From the NCBI RefSeq assembly GCF_015594625.1, contig NZ_JADNRQ010000003.1, positions 124,001-188,000 of the forward strand: a DNA stretch of 64,000 nucleotides. Reading direction: 5' to 3'. The translations under genes were made by a program, and so were the position numbers. Shown here piece after piece: positions 34,754 to 43,613 of the stretch (its first letter is position 1; each line of letters starts with the position of its first letter). The notes under the pieces are model-generated. The model did no database searches. It worked only from the letters and a program-made list of their open reading frames with translations, and was not told the DNA's origin. This stretch comes from Desulfallas sp. Bu1-1. Its GTDB lineage: Bacteria > Bacillota > Desulfotomaculia > Desulfotomaculales > Desulfallaceae.

Positions 34754-35458
34754 GTGGAAAATACTAAGATACTGGTTGTGGACGATGAACGAAAAATCCG
34801 CGATTTAGTGCGGCTTTATTTAGAAAAAGAGGGCTTTATGGTCGGGGAAGCTGCCGACGGGCAGAAAGCTTTGGACTTGTACAAAGATGGACAATGGGAT
34901 TTAATTGTCCTGGACCTGATGATGCCGGGCATTGATGGCTGGGCGGTTTGTAAAGAAGTAAGGAAAAACTCCAATGTACCCATCATTATGCTCACCGCTC
35001 GGGACGATGAAATAGACCGCGTTCTTGGCCTGGAACTGGGCGCTGACGACTATGTGGTCAAGCCTTTTAGCCCACGGGAACTGGTTGCCAGGGTGAAAGC
35101 GGTGCTGCGCCGAAGCCAGGTTGCGCCATTCTCGGAGCAGCCTGCCAAGGCTCATATCCTTCAATTTCCGGGGCTGTCCATTAACCCGGAGTTGCGCCTT
35201 GTATTGGTTGATGGCCGGGCTGTAAGCCTTACTCCCAAAGAGTACGAGCTGCTTTACCAACTGGCCAGGTCGCCCCGGCGCACTTTCACCCGTGAAGAGT
35301 TATTGGAAACCATTTGGGGCTATGATTACATGGGTGATACCCGTACGGTAGACACACATGTAAACCGTTTAAGGGATAAACTGCTAAAGGCATCAGGTAA
35401 TAAATCGTCTTATATCTCGACGGTTTGGGGAGTTGGCTATAAATTTGAGGTGGAATAA
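34754..35458 (+). CDS. OmpR-family response regulator
   Basis: A 234-residue two-component regulator. Receiver domain 1-120: acidic pocket VVDDE, phospho-Asp54 in IVLDLMMPG, Thr in IIMLTAR, Lys in VVKPFSPREL. Winged-helix output domain 140-232: LTPKEYELLYQLA, RTVDTHVNRLRDKL, WGVGYKF. GTG at 34754 or TTG at 34751 is the start, with AGGGGG upstream; more distal codons have no ribosome site. TAA is directly followed by the ATG of the partner kinase. Confidence 0.93.
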   Translation: MENTKILVVDDERKIRDLVRLYLEKEGFMVGEAADGQKALDLYKDGQWDLIVLDLMMPGIDGWAVCKEVRKNSNVPIIMLTARDDEIDRVLGLELGADDYVVKPFSPRELVARVKAVLRRSQVAPFSEQPAKAHILQFPGLSINPELRLVLVDGRAVSLTPKEYELLYQLARSPRRTFTREELLETIWGYDYMGDTRTVDTHVNRLRDKLLKASGNKSSYISTVWGVGYKFEVE

Positions 35459-36916
35459 ATGAACATCCTGCGTAAAAGTATCGTGATAAAATTATGGCTG
35501 CTTATGGTCATGCTGGTATTGATAATTTTATATTTTACCGGCGTTCTCCAGACCGCCAAGTTGAAGCAATTATACTATGCCCAGCAGTTGGAAGAGCTGA
35601 CCAATGAGGCCAGACATATATCAACCATTAAAGAAATTCATGATCAAAACTTGAACGTTAATCTTTTATATACCCTGGCCGGAGCTTTTAAGGGCAACAT
35701 TATGGTTATAGACAAGCAAGGCTATATTGTGCATTGTATCGGCATGGGCATGAGCATGCAAAACGTTGCCGGCGAAAAGATCAATGTGGTAGGTCATCAT
35801 GATTTACCTTGGAAGAAATCTGATTTACAGTCCATAATGCAGGGAAAAACTATCTCTTACCGGGGAGCCTATCATTTTTTGGACACAGATGTATTAACTG
35901 TGGCGGTGCCCTTATACAAGGAAGGCAAAATAGCCGGCTCGGTTATGTTGAGTTCGCCTCTGGCGCCGATTGAGGAACGTATCGGCGCTCTGCAGAGAAT
36001 TACCCTCTATGCCGGTTTGATTGGCATTGCTCTAGCAACTATTTTAAGCCTTTTGTTATCCCGTACTTTATCGCGCCCTTTGCTAAAAATGCATCAAGCA
36101 GCACAGTCAATGGCCAGGGGCGATTACTCCCGCCGGGTCGAAGTGAAATCACAAGATGAGATTGGTTTACTGGCTCATTCCTTAAATGCCCTAGCGGCCG
36201 AGCTGCAAGAAAAAATTACTACTTTAGAGCGGCTGGACAAAACCAGGCGTGAGTTTGTGGCCAATGTTTCACATGAACTGCGTACACCCCTTTCTATCAT
36301 TCAGGGGTATACTGAAGCGCTAATAGACGGTATGGCCGGAACGGAAGCAGAACGCAAAAAATACCTGGCGGATATTCACGAAGAAATTCTCCGGCTGCGC
36401 AGGCTGGTTGCCGAGATTCTGGACTTGCGCAAAATTGAAGCAGGCCGGGTAGAAATGAAAATGCAAAAAATCTCTCTTATCCATCTGGTCAGCCAGGTAT
36501 TTGAGCAATTTCAAGCCCTGGCTGAAGACAAGCAAATCATAGCGTCCTTAGATTTTGCGCCTGGTTCATATACCGTAAAAGCCGATCCAGACCGTATAAA
36601 GCAAGTTCTTATTAATCTTTTGGACAATGCTGTGCGGGTAACCCTTCCTGGAGGCCAAGTTAAAGTAAACTTGACGGAATTAAAGGATATGGTGCAAGTG
36701 TCTATTACCGATACGGGGCCGGGAATACCTCCCGAAGAACAGCCGTTAATCTGGGAGAGGTTTTACAAGGTGGACAAATCCCGCGCCAGAACAGGTGGGG
36801 GAACCGGTTTGGGGCTGGCTATAGCCAAGAAAATCATAGAAGCCCACGGCGGATCAATAGAGGTCAGCAGTAAGCCGGGGAAGGGAAGTACTTTTTATTT
36901 TGTCATCCCCAAGTAA
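35459..36916 (+). CDS. Membrane sensor histidine kinase
   Basis: A 485-residue partner of the preceding regulator, starting on the base after its stop codon. Membrane helix 1 at about 10-30, extracytoplasmic sensor domain 33-178 (contains GMGMSMQN, Met-rich, and HH in VVGHHDLP), helix 2 at about 180-202, HAMP 203-255, HisKA with VSHELRTPLSIIQGYTEAL (His about 271), and HATPase with NLLDNAVR, DTGPGIPPEEQ, GTGLGLAIAKKI. The Met/His-bearing sensor loop and the nearby copA make a metal signal possible, but that is inference. Confidence 0.93.
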   Translation: MNILRKSIVIKLWLLMVMLVLIILYFTGVLQTAKLKQLYYAQQLEELTNEARHISTIKEIHDQNLNVNLLYTLAGAFKGNIMVIDKQGYIVHCIGMGMSMQNVAGEKINVVGHHDLPWKKSDLQSIMQGKTISYRGAYHFLDTDVLTVAVPLYKEGKIAGSVMLSSPLAPIEERIGALQRITLYAGLIGIALATILSLLLSRTLSRPLLKMHQAAQSMARGDYSRRVEVKSQDEIGLLAHSLNALAAELQEKITTLERLDKTRREFVANVSHELRTPLSIIQGYTEALIDGMAGTEAERKKYLADIHEEILRLRRLVAEILDLRKIEAGRVEMKMQKISLIHLVSQVFEQFQALAEDKQIIASLDFAPGSYTVKADPDRIKQVLINLLDNAVRVTLPGGQVKVNLTELKDMVQVSITDTGPGIPPEEQPLIWERFYKVDKSRARTGGGTGLGLAIAKKIIEAHGGSIEVSSKPGKGSTFYFVIPK

Positions 36917-37092
36917 TAAATCCCTGTGCTTTAGTTTTAATTATTATGCAACATTTTGGGTTCCCGTTCCATTTCTCCGGGGAGGCTACTATTAGCTTGG
37001 TGTTTGCGAGCATTGTGGGGAGCAATATTTAAGCAATCACACTAGACTCCCCGTGTCATAATATGGTGGTAAAATGCCGCGGGGAGATTAAA

Positions 37093-37431
37093 ATGATTTT
37101 TAACAAGTTCAAAAAAATGTTGAAAAGGAGCGATAAGCGGACCGGTAAGCAGTGTTGCGAGTTGCAAACCGATGTGGCGGCAATAAAAATAGGAGATTTA
37201 TTGGTAACCATGGCCCGCAGGGTAAACCTGCCGGTGCCTCACGAGTTTTCCGTGTTTGTTCCCAGGGTTGAAATCAGGCAGCGGTATTACCGGGATAACC
37301 AGCTGCAATATGAAAAGGAATTAATTTTTAACAGCTTGACCATTGTGCATGCCCCGCAGCACCCTCCGGCGGAAGGCGACAAGAATTCAAGGAAAACTTC
37401 TTGGGTAACGGGTAACCAGAAAATGGATTGA
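37093..37431 (+). CDS. Protein of unknown function
   Basis: A 112-residue protein, ATG at 37093 with GGGGAG 8 nt upstream. The N-terminus is strongly basic (KFKKMLKRSDKRTGKQCC) and contains adjacent Cys; the middle (IKIGDLLVTMARRVNLPVPH, FSVFVPRVEIRQRYY) looks like a mixed alpha/beta unit; the tail is polar. No family is recognised. It sits just before the priA promoter and is probably a single-gene unit. The coding character is supported by the ribosome site and the amino-acid pattern only. Confidence 0.55.
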   Translation: MIFNKFKKMLKRSDKRTGKQCCELQTDVAAIKIGDLLVTMARRVNLPVPHEFSVFVPRVEIRQRYYRDNQLQYEKELIFNSLTIVHAPQHPPAEGDKNSRKTSWVTGNQKMD

Positions 37432-37457
37432 GAGAAAATAACTTTATGGTCTATAAT
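37428..37457 (+). promoter_or_regulatory. Putative priA operon promoter
   Basis: TTGAGA (37428), 18 bp, TATAAT (37452), about 85 bp before the priA start. Confidence 0.55.
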
Positions 37458-37542
37458 TATAATATTGAACAACTGAAGATTTTTTTATTTAATGAAAAAT
37501 ATTCCCTGGGGAAAAAGTTTGTTTCAATACAGAGGGGTGTGG

Positions 37543-39798
37543 ATGGCGGAGCAATTGTTTGCCGATGTACTGGTGGAAGTGCCGGGGGTTGGGTTTGATC
37601 GAACATTTCAATACCGGGTGCCGCAAAAACTGGTGCAGCGAATTCAATTTGGTCACCGGGTGCAAGTGCCTTTCGGCGGCAGGCGGGTTACCGGCTTTGT
37701 GGTTGGCTTCGGGGAGCATGAAGCGGTCGCAGGCGTCAAGGAAATAGCCGGGCTGGTTGACGAACAGCCCTGTTTTGGGGCTGATCAGTTGGCCCTGGCC
37801 AAGTGGATGGCCGGTTATTATTTTTGTGACATCGTCAAGGCGCTGCAAACCGTGATTGCACCGGCACTGAAAAAAACCGCCGCCCGGCGGGTTGCCCGGT
37901 ATTTCTGTGTCGCCGGCCCCGGTGAATTGCCCGGCCTGCGCCGGGAAATGGCCCGCCGGGCGCCCAAGAGCCTGGCGGTTTTGGAGGCGGTCATTACCCG
38001 CCCCGGGATGAGCAGGGGGGAACTGGCGGTTGCTGCCGGCGCCTCGCCGTCCGTCATCGACAGGCTGGTCGCCAGGGGATTGCTCCGGGTGGAAACGGAA
38101 ATCCCCTGGCGCGACCCGTTCCCGGTGCCGGTAGAAGGTGATACGGAGAGAGTGCGGTTGACGGCCGAACAGGAGCGGGCCGTGCGCGAGATCCGGACGG
38201 GTTTGGAAGCCGGCCGGCACCAGGTTTTTCTGTTGCATGGAGTAACCGGCAGCGGCAAGACCGAGGTTTACCTGCATAGCATTGAGCATGCATTGCGGGC
38301 CGGCAGGCAGGCCATTACGCTGGTGCCCGAAATATCCCTGACCCCGCAAATGGTCAGGTTGTACCGGGCCCGCTTTGGGCGAAACGTGGCGGTGTTACAC
38401 AGTCGCATGTCCGACGGGGAACGGTTTGACGAGTGGACCCGCATTGAGCGGGGCGAAGCCCGGGTGGTGTTGGGGGCGCGTTCTGCCGTGCTGGCTCCGG
38501 TGCCCGATCCGGGGCTCGTGGTAGTGGATGAGGAACACGAGTGGTCTTATAAGCAGGAGGAGGCGCCCCGCTATCATGCCCGGGCGGTAGCCCTGTACCG
38601 GGCGCAAAAGCATAATGGCGTGCTGGTGCTGGGCAGCGCAACCCCCTCGCTGGAAACCTTTTGCCGGGCTTTGCCCGGCGGCGTTTATAAACGGCTCAGC
38701 CTGGACAATAGAATTGATGGTAGAAGTATGCCCGCGGTGCGCGTTGTGGATATGCGCGAGGAAGTGCGGGCGGGCAACGGAAGCATTTTTTCCCGGGTGC
38801 TGTTGCAAAAATTACGGAAAAAAATACATAATAACGAACAAGCCATTGTTTTTTTAAACCGGAGAGGGCTGAATACCCTGGTGGTTTGCCGGGAATGCGG
38901 GCTGGTACTGAAGTGCCCCCGCTGCGAGATATCCCTGACATACCACATTGACGGGCGATTGCGCTGCCATTATTGCAATTACACCGTTGTGGCGCCGAAA
39001 TTATGCCCCGATTGCAGCAGCCGGGAAGTGGGTTACTTTGGGGCGGGCACCCAGCGCGTGGAAAGGGAGCTTCAGGAAGCTCTGCCCGAAGCGAGGATAT
39101 TGCGCATGGACGCCGATACCACCACCCGCAAGGGCTCTCACCAGCGGATTTTGGACGCGTTCGCCGGGGGCGCGGCCGATATTCTGGTGGGCACGCAGAT
39201 GATCGCCAAAGGGCTGGATTTGCCCGGCGTAACCCTGGTGGGCGTGGTTAATGCCGATATTACCTTGCATATGCCGGACTTTCGGGCCGGGGAACGCACT
39301 TTTCAATTGCTGGCCCAGGTGGCCGGCCGGACCGGGCGGGGAGACAGGCCCGGGGAGGTGTTAATTCAGACCTACACGCCGGAACATTACGCGGTGCGGG
39401 CCGCCGCCGGGCATGATTATTACGCCTTCTACCGGCACGAAATAGCCCTGCGCAAGTCCACGGGTTACCCGCCCTTTTCCAAAATGGTGCGGCTATTGGT
39501 GTCGGGCAGGGATGAATCCGCCGTGCAGGCGGCGGCGCAAAAAATCCGGGAACAATTGGACGGGTTTATAGACGGGTTTGCGAACGCGCCGGATGGGGGA
39601 AAAATATTCATAGTGGGGCCGGCGCCGGCTCCGCTGGCCCGGTTAAAGGAAATTTACCGGTGGCACCTGATTGCCTGGAGCCCGGATTACCAGTGTTTGC
39701 GCCGGGTAATGGAACAATTTTGGCGGGCCTCGGGCGGCGCTTCCCCCGGCAAGGGGCTGCACCTGAGCATAGATGTGGACCCGATGAGTATGATGTGA
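37543..39798 (+). CDS. priA: Primosomal protein N' (PriA helicase)
   Basis: A 751-residue replication-restart helicase. N-terminal 3'-DNA-binding domain (1-110), Walker A GVTGSGKTEVYL, DEEH motif (VVDEEHEWSYKQEEAPRYH), a zinc-binding insert with four CxxC pairs (CRECGLVLKCPRC, CHYCN, CPDC), and helicase motifs V/VI (VGTQMIAKGLD, QVAGRTGRG). ATG at 37543 follows AGAGGGG and gives the usual N-terminus (EQLFADVLVEVPGVGFDRTF). It leads the operon priA-def-fmt-DUF116-rsmB-rlmN. Confidence 0.95.
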   Translation: MAEQLFADVLVEVPGVGFDRTFQYRVPQKLVQRIQFGHRVQVPFGGRRVTGFVVGFGEHEAVAGVKEIAGLVDEQPCFGADQLALAKWMAGYYFCDIVKALQTVIAPALKKTAARRVARYFCVAGPGELPGLRREMARRAPKSLAVLEAVITRPGMSRGELAVAAGASPSVIDRLVARGLLRVETEIPWRDPFPVPVEGDTERVRLTAEQERAVREIRTGLEAGRHQVFLLHGVTGSGKTEVYLHSIEHALRAGRQAITLVPEISLTPQMVRLYRARFGRNVAVLHSRMSDGERFDEWTRIERGEARVVLGARSAVLAPVPDPGLVVVDEEHEWSYKQEEAPRYHARAVALYRAQKHNGVLVLGSATPSLETFCRALPGGVYKRLSLDNRIDGRSMPAVRVVDMREEVRAGNGSIFSRVLLQKLRKKIHNNEQAIVFLNRRGLNTLVVCRECGLVLKCPRCEISLTYHIDGRLRCHYCNYTVVAPKLCPDCSSREVGYFGAGTQRVERELQEALPEARILRMDADTTTRKGSHQRILDAFAGGAADILVGTQMIAKGLDLPGVTLVGVVNADITLHMPDFRAGERTFQLLAQVAGRTGRGDRPGEVLIQTYTPEHYAVRAAAGHDYYAFYRHEIALRKSTGYPPFSKMVRLLVSGRDESAVQAAAQKIREQLDGFIDGFANAPDGGKIFIVGPAPAPLARLKEIYRWHLIAWSPDYQCLRRVMEQFWRASGGASPGKGLHLSIDVDPMSMM

Positions 39799-39830
39799 TG
39801 GATATACATTTTCAAGGAGGCTGAACATCT

Positions 39831-40283
39831 TTGGCCATTTATAAGATTGTAGAAGCGGAGGATGATCTTCTGCGCGAGAAGGCCAAGCGCGTAACCAAGC
39901 TGGGCAGAAATATTGAAAAATTGTTGGATAACATGAGGGACACCATGTATGCCAATAAGGGCGTCGGCCTGGCCGCCCCGCAGATCGGGGTATCCAAACG
40001 AGTTATTGTTGTGGACGTGGGGCAGGGGCTGGTGGAGTTGATCAACCCCGAAATTATCGATGTTGATGGAATGCAAACCGACGCTGAAGGCTGCCTCAGT
40101 ATTCCCGGGATGGTGGGGGATGTTACCCGGGCGGCGTGGGTTAAGGTCAGGGGTCTTGACCGCAAGGGCAACGAAATCGAGCTGGAGGCCGAGGGCTTTT
40201 TTGCCAGGGCACTGCAGCATGAAATAGATCACCTGGACGGGATATTGTTTATCGATAAGGCAACAAACTTGAGAAAAGTATGA
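39831..40283 (+). CDS. def: Peptide deformylase
   Basis: A 150-residue metallo-enzyme removing formyl groups from nascent proteins. It has all three motifs: [18 protein letters not shown] (Cys ligand) and QHEIDHLDG (two His ligands and the catalytic Glu). TTG start at 39831 with AAGGAGG 10 nt upstream. It is paired with fmt, which adds the formyl group to initiator tRNA. Confidence 0.96.
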   Translation: MAIYKIVEAEDDLLREKAKRVTKLGRNIEKLLDNMRDTMYANKGVGLAAPQIGVSKRVIVVDVGQGLVELINPEIIDVDGMQTDAEGCLSIPGMVGDVTRAAWVKVRGLDRKGNEIELEAEGFFARALQHEIDHLDGILFIDKATNLRKV

Positions 40284-40307
40284 TTTTGGTGGTTGGGGAG
40301 TAATGTT

Positions 40308-41270
40308 ATGAGAGTTGTTTTTATGGGTACGCCGGATTTTGCGGTGCCTTCATTGCGTGCCCTGTTGAAAAATCAATACGAGGTTGCGGCAGTGGTTACG
40401 CAGCCCGATCGGCCCGCAGGCCGGGGCAAAAAAATGCGCTCCTCTCCGGTGAAAACGGCTGCCCTGGAAGCCGGGCTGCCGGTTTACCAACCCGGGAAAA
40501 TTCGTGACCCCGCTTTTATTGAGACGCTGCGCGTGCTGAGTCCCGATGTGGTAGTTGTGGCGGCGTTCGGGCAAATTTTGCCCGCTGGCGTGTTGAACAT
40601 GCCGCCCTATGGCTGTATCAACGTGCACGCATCGCTGCTGCCGGCTTACCGGGGGGCGGCGCCCATCCACAGGGCCGTCATCAACGGTGAAACCGAAACG
40701 GGCGTCACCATTATGCAGATGGATACCGGTTTGGATACGGGAGACATAATCATCCAGGAAGCGGTGGCCATCGGACCCGACGATACGGTGGGGATGGTGC
40801 ACGACCGGCTGGCCGCGCTGGGCGGGGAACTGCTGGTCAGGGCACTGGAGCAAATCAAGGGCGGGCGTGCGCAGCCCATACCGCAGGACGACGCCAAATC
40901 CTCCTATGCTCCCATGCTCACCCGGGGGGACGAAATAATCGATTGGCGGCGGGATGCCCGCTCCATTAAAAACCAGGTGCGGGGGCTCAACCCCTGGCCG
41001 GGGGCGCGTACCAGCCTGGGCGACAAACTGCTGAAAATCTGGCGGGTGAACGTGGCGGGGGAACGCCCGGCGGGAGCCGGGCCACCGGGCCGGGTATTGG
41101 AAGCGGACGCCGGCCGGGGCATTTTGGTGCAAACCGGCCGGGGCATGATCATTATCGAAGAATTGCAATTGCAGGGCAAAAAGAGCATGGATGCCGCCCA
41201 ATTTCTACGGGGGAATCCGGTTGCCCCCGGCACGATTCTGGGCGCGGGCCAAACCGGGGGTGATGATTGA
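40308..41270 (+). CDS. fmt: Methionyl-tRNA formyltransferase
   Basis: A 320-residue enzyme that formylates Met-tRNAfMet with 10-formyl-THF. Hallmarks: VVFMGTPDFAVPSL, CINVHASLLPAYRGAAPI (catalytic Asn/His), MDTGLDTGDII and a C-terminal OB-like domain from about 210. ATG at 40308 with GGGGAG upstream is chosen over an earlier in-frame codon. It overlaps the next reading frame's region at its stop. Confidence 0.95.
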   Translation: MRVVFMGTPDFAVPSLRALLKNQYEVAAVVTQPDRPAGRGKKMRSSPVKTAALEAGLPVYQPGKIRDPAFIETLRVLSPDVVVVAAFGQILPAGVLNMPPYGCINVHASLLPAYRGAAPIHRAVINGETETGVTIMQMDTGLDTGDIIIQEAVAIGPDDTVGMVHDRLAALGGELLVRALEQIKGGRAQPIPQDDAKSSYAPMLTRGDEIIDWRRDARSIKNQVRGLNPWPGARTSLGDKLLKIWRVNVAGERPAGAGPPGRVLEADAGRGILVQTGRGMIIIEELQLQGKKSMDAAQFLRGNPVAPGTILGAGQTGGDD

Positions 41271-41272
41271 TT

Positions 41273-42040
41273 ATGAACAACATGGTGCAGGTTCAGGAAC
41301 GAAAACGCCTGTACATCGGCCTGTTGGGCGCCAGCCTGCTGGTGGTGGGGCTGCTCACGGTGGCCATCTGGTACCTGGTGTTCAGCCCCGAACGGTCGCT
41401 GTTTTACAAGCTGGTGCTGCTGGCGCTGGCGGCGGTGCTGATTCTGGCCATTCTACTGGCGAGTTTCGGCCTGGCGGGGATCGTGCTGACGATTATCCGC
41501 TCGCGGCCCTTCGCCCTGCTGCAGGGGCCCATGCGGGTAGCCCTGAACACTTTTTTCCCCCTGGTGCTCGGGTTGGGTAAAATATTTAGAATCGATATGG
41601 ACCGGATCAAACTATCGTTTATTGAAGTGAACAACGACCTGGTGCATGCCCGGCGACTTAAAATCGAACCGTACCAGTTGCTGCTTTTGGCCCCGCATTG
41701 CCTGCAATACAGCGAATGCGAGCACAAGGTGACGGGCAACGTGGACAACTGTCGCCGTTGCGGTAAGTGCGGCGTCAACGATATATTAAAGCTGCGCGAC
41801 CGTTACGGTATCCGGGTGGGAATGGCCACGGGCGGAACCCTGGCCCGTAAATACGTGCGCGACTACCGGCCCAAGGCTATTGTGGCCATCGCTTGCGAGC
41901 GGGATTTGACCAGCGGCATTCTCGACGCCAACCCCGTACCGGTGCTGGGCGTAACCAATTTAAGACCCAACGGCCCCTGCTTTAATACTAAATTTTCGGT
42001 ACAGCGGGTGGAAGAGTCAATCAGGTTTTTTTTACAATAA
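41273..42040 (+). CDS. DUF116 membrane-anchored Cys-rich protein
   Basis: A 255-residue protein: two hydrophobic helices (about 13-35 and 43-68), then the DUF116 domain with a Cys cluster (PHCLQYSEC, NVDNCRRCGKCGVND) that looks like an iron-sulfur or zinc site, and conserved IVAIACERDLTSGI and GVTNLRPNGPC. DUF116 proteins are found in anaerobes and have no firm function. The gene is fixed between fmt and rsmB in clostridia, which hints at a link to translation or RNA modification but proves nothing. Confidence 0.88.
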   Translation: MNNMVQVQERKRLYIGLLGASLLVVGLLTVAIWYLVFSPERSLFYKLVLLALAAVLILAILLASFGLAGIVLTIIRSRPFALLQGPMRVALNTFFPLVLGLGKIFRIDMDRIKLSFIEVNNDLVHARRLKIEPYQLLLLAPHCLQYSECEHKVTGNVDNCRRCGKCGVNDILKLRDRYGIRVGMATGGTLARKYVRDYRPKAIVAIACERDLTSGILDANPVPVLGVTNLRPNGPCFNTKFSVQRVEESIRFFLQ

Positions 42041-42070
42041 ACCAAGAGATACGTTTGGACGTGATCAGGT

Positions 42071-43480
42071 TTGAAACAGCAGTTAAGCGCCAGGGAATTG
42101 GCCCTGCGGGTTCTGGTTGATGTGGAGGAGCGGGAGGCTTACGCCAACCTGGCTTTGGGGGCTGTTTTGGATAAAACCGGCGCCGGTAAACTGGACCGGG
42201 CCTTTACCACCGAACTGGTTTACGGCACCCTGCGGATGCTGAACACGCTGGATTGGGCGCTGGGTAAGTACCTGCGCCGCCCTCTGTCCGGCTTGGCCGC
42301 TCCGGTGCGGAATATTTTGCGCCTTGGCGCTTATCAAATTTTGTTCATGGACCGGGTGCCCGATTCCGCCGCTGTGAACGAGTCGGCCAACCTGGCCCGC
42401 CGGCACGGGCACGCCGGTATCGTTAAATTTGTCAACGGTGTGCTGCGGAACCTGGCCCGGGGCAAGGACCACCTAACTTACCCCGATCCCGTGAAGCAAC
42501 CGGTGGAGAGCATATCGTTACGCCACTCCCATCCCGCCTGGCTGGTGCGCCGCTGGCTGGCTGAATTCGGCTATGAACAAACGGCGGCCCTGTGCGAGGC
42601 CAACAACCGGCCGGCGCCCAACACCGTGCGGGTGAACATGTTGAAAACGGATACCGAAACGTTGATGGACATCCTGGGATCCCTGGGGGTAAAGGCGCAA
42701 AAAGGGCGATATGCCCGGGACTGCCTGCAACTGGACGGTTTTATTTCTCTGGGGAGGTTGCCCCCGTTTCAAGAAGGGTTGTTTCAGGTTCAGGATGAAA
42801 GCTCGATCCTGGTGGGGCAGGCGGTCAGCCCGGAACCCGGCGCCAGGGTGATCGACGTGGCCAGCGCGCCCGGCGGCAAGGCCACCCACCTGGCCCAGTT
42901 GATGCAAAACCAGGGCGAGATTTTAGCTCTGGACGTGCATGAACATAAAGTCAAGCTAATCGAGGAAAACTGCCGCCGGCTGGGCGTCAAAATCGCCCGC
43001 ACCATGTTGGCCGACGCCCGCGAAATTCCAAAGGAATACTCGGGCTGGGCGGATTACGTGCTGGTGGACGCCCCCTGTTCGGGACTGGGCGTGCTGCGCC
43101 GGCGCCCGGACGCCAAGTGGCGCAAGGGCGAGGAACAGATCAAGGCCCTGGCGAAGCTGCAGGCCGAAATATTGAACGCGGTTGCATTCGCCCTCAAACC
43201 CGGGGGGGTACTGGTGTACAGCACCTGCACCATTACCAGGGAGGAAAACCTGGGGCAGGTGGAGGCTTTTTTGCGGGCGCATCAAAATTTTCATTGCGAG
43301 CCGCTCACCGGCCTGTTGCCGGGCGACCTGGACCACGCGGGCACAATGAGCAGGGGCTATTTGCAGATCTTGCCCCATATCCACGGCCTGGACGGTTTCT
43401 TTATCGCCAGGCTCAGGAAAAACGGCGGGCAGCACCCCGTTCAACGATTCGCAGGGCGATCCGGCGGGTTTCTGGAATGA
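42071..43480 (+). CDS. rsmB: 16S rRNA m5C967 methyltransferase, with repeat-derived C-terminus
   Basis: A 469-residue SAM-dependent rRNA methyltransferase. NusB-like N-terminal domain (1-140; RAFTTELVYGTLR), a linker, then the Rossmann domain: VIDVASAPGGKATHLAQ, catalytic Cys in VDAPCSGLGVLRR and second Cys in VYSTCTI. The natural end would be near GFFIARLRK; the extra ~18 residues (NGGQHPVQRFAGRSGGFLE) read into an interspersed repeat whose sequence supplies the stop codon. TTG start at 42071 with only a weak ribosome site. Overall it is slightly longer than usual. Confidence 0.93.
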   Translation: MKQQLSARELALRVLVDVEEREAYANLALGAVLDKTGAGKLDRAFTTELVYGTLRMLNTLDWALGKYLRRPLSGLAAPVRNILRLGAYQILFMDRVPDSAAVNESANLARRHGHAGIVKFVNGVLRNLARGKDHLTYPDPVKQPVESISLRHSHPAWLVRRWLAEFGYEQTAALCEANNRPAPNTVRVNMLKTDTETLMDILGSLGVKAQKGRYARDCLQLDGFISLGRLPPFQEGLFQVQDESSILVGQAVSPEPGARVIDVASAPGGKATHLAQLMQNQGEILALDVHEHKVKLIEENCRRLGVKIARTMLADAREIPKEYSGWADYVLVDAPCSGLGVLRRRPDAKWRKGEEQIKALAKLQAEILNAVAFALKPGGVLVYSTCTITREENLGQVEAFLRAHQNFHCEPLTGLLPGDLDHAGTMSRGYLQILPHIHGLDGFFIARLRKNGGQHPVQRFAGRSGGFLE

Positions 43481-43500
43481 GTGGAACACTGGAAGCGTTG
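43440..43500 (+). repeat. Interspersed repeat, GGCGATCCGG family (copy 4), overlapping rsmB 3' end
   Basis: GCAGGGCGATCCGGCGGGTT then TCTGGAATGAGTGGAACACT: near-identical to the copy at 7706-7745 (GCAGGCGATCCGGCGGATTT, CTGGAGTGAGTGGAGCACT). The rsmB stop TGA is the 'aTGAg' of the repeat. About 110 bp of further sequence before rlmN holds no gene. Confidence 0.65.
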
Positions 43501-43613
43501 CTTAGCCTGTCATATCCCAATAGTCATGACCCCTTGGGGCGTGGCGGACCCTACCAAAGAGGAGTAACGCAATCGGCGTAGAAATATCTACTTGCCGGAG
43601 GAGGAATTGCCGA

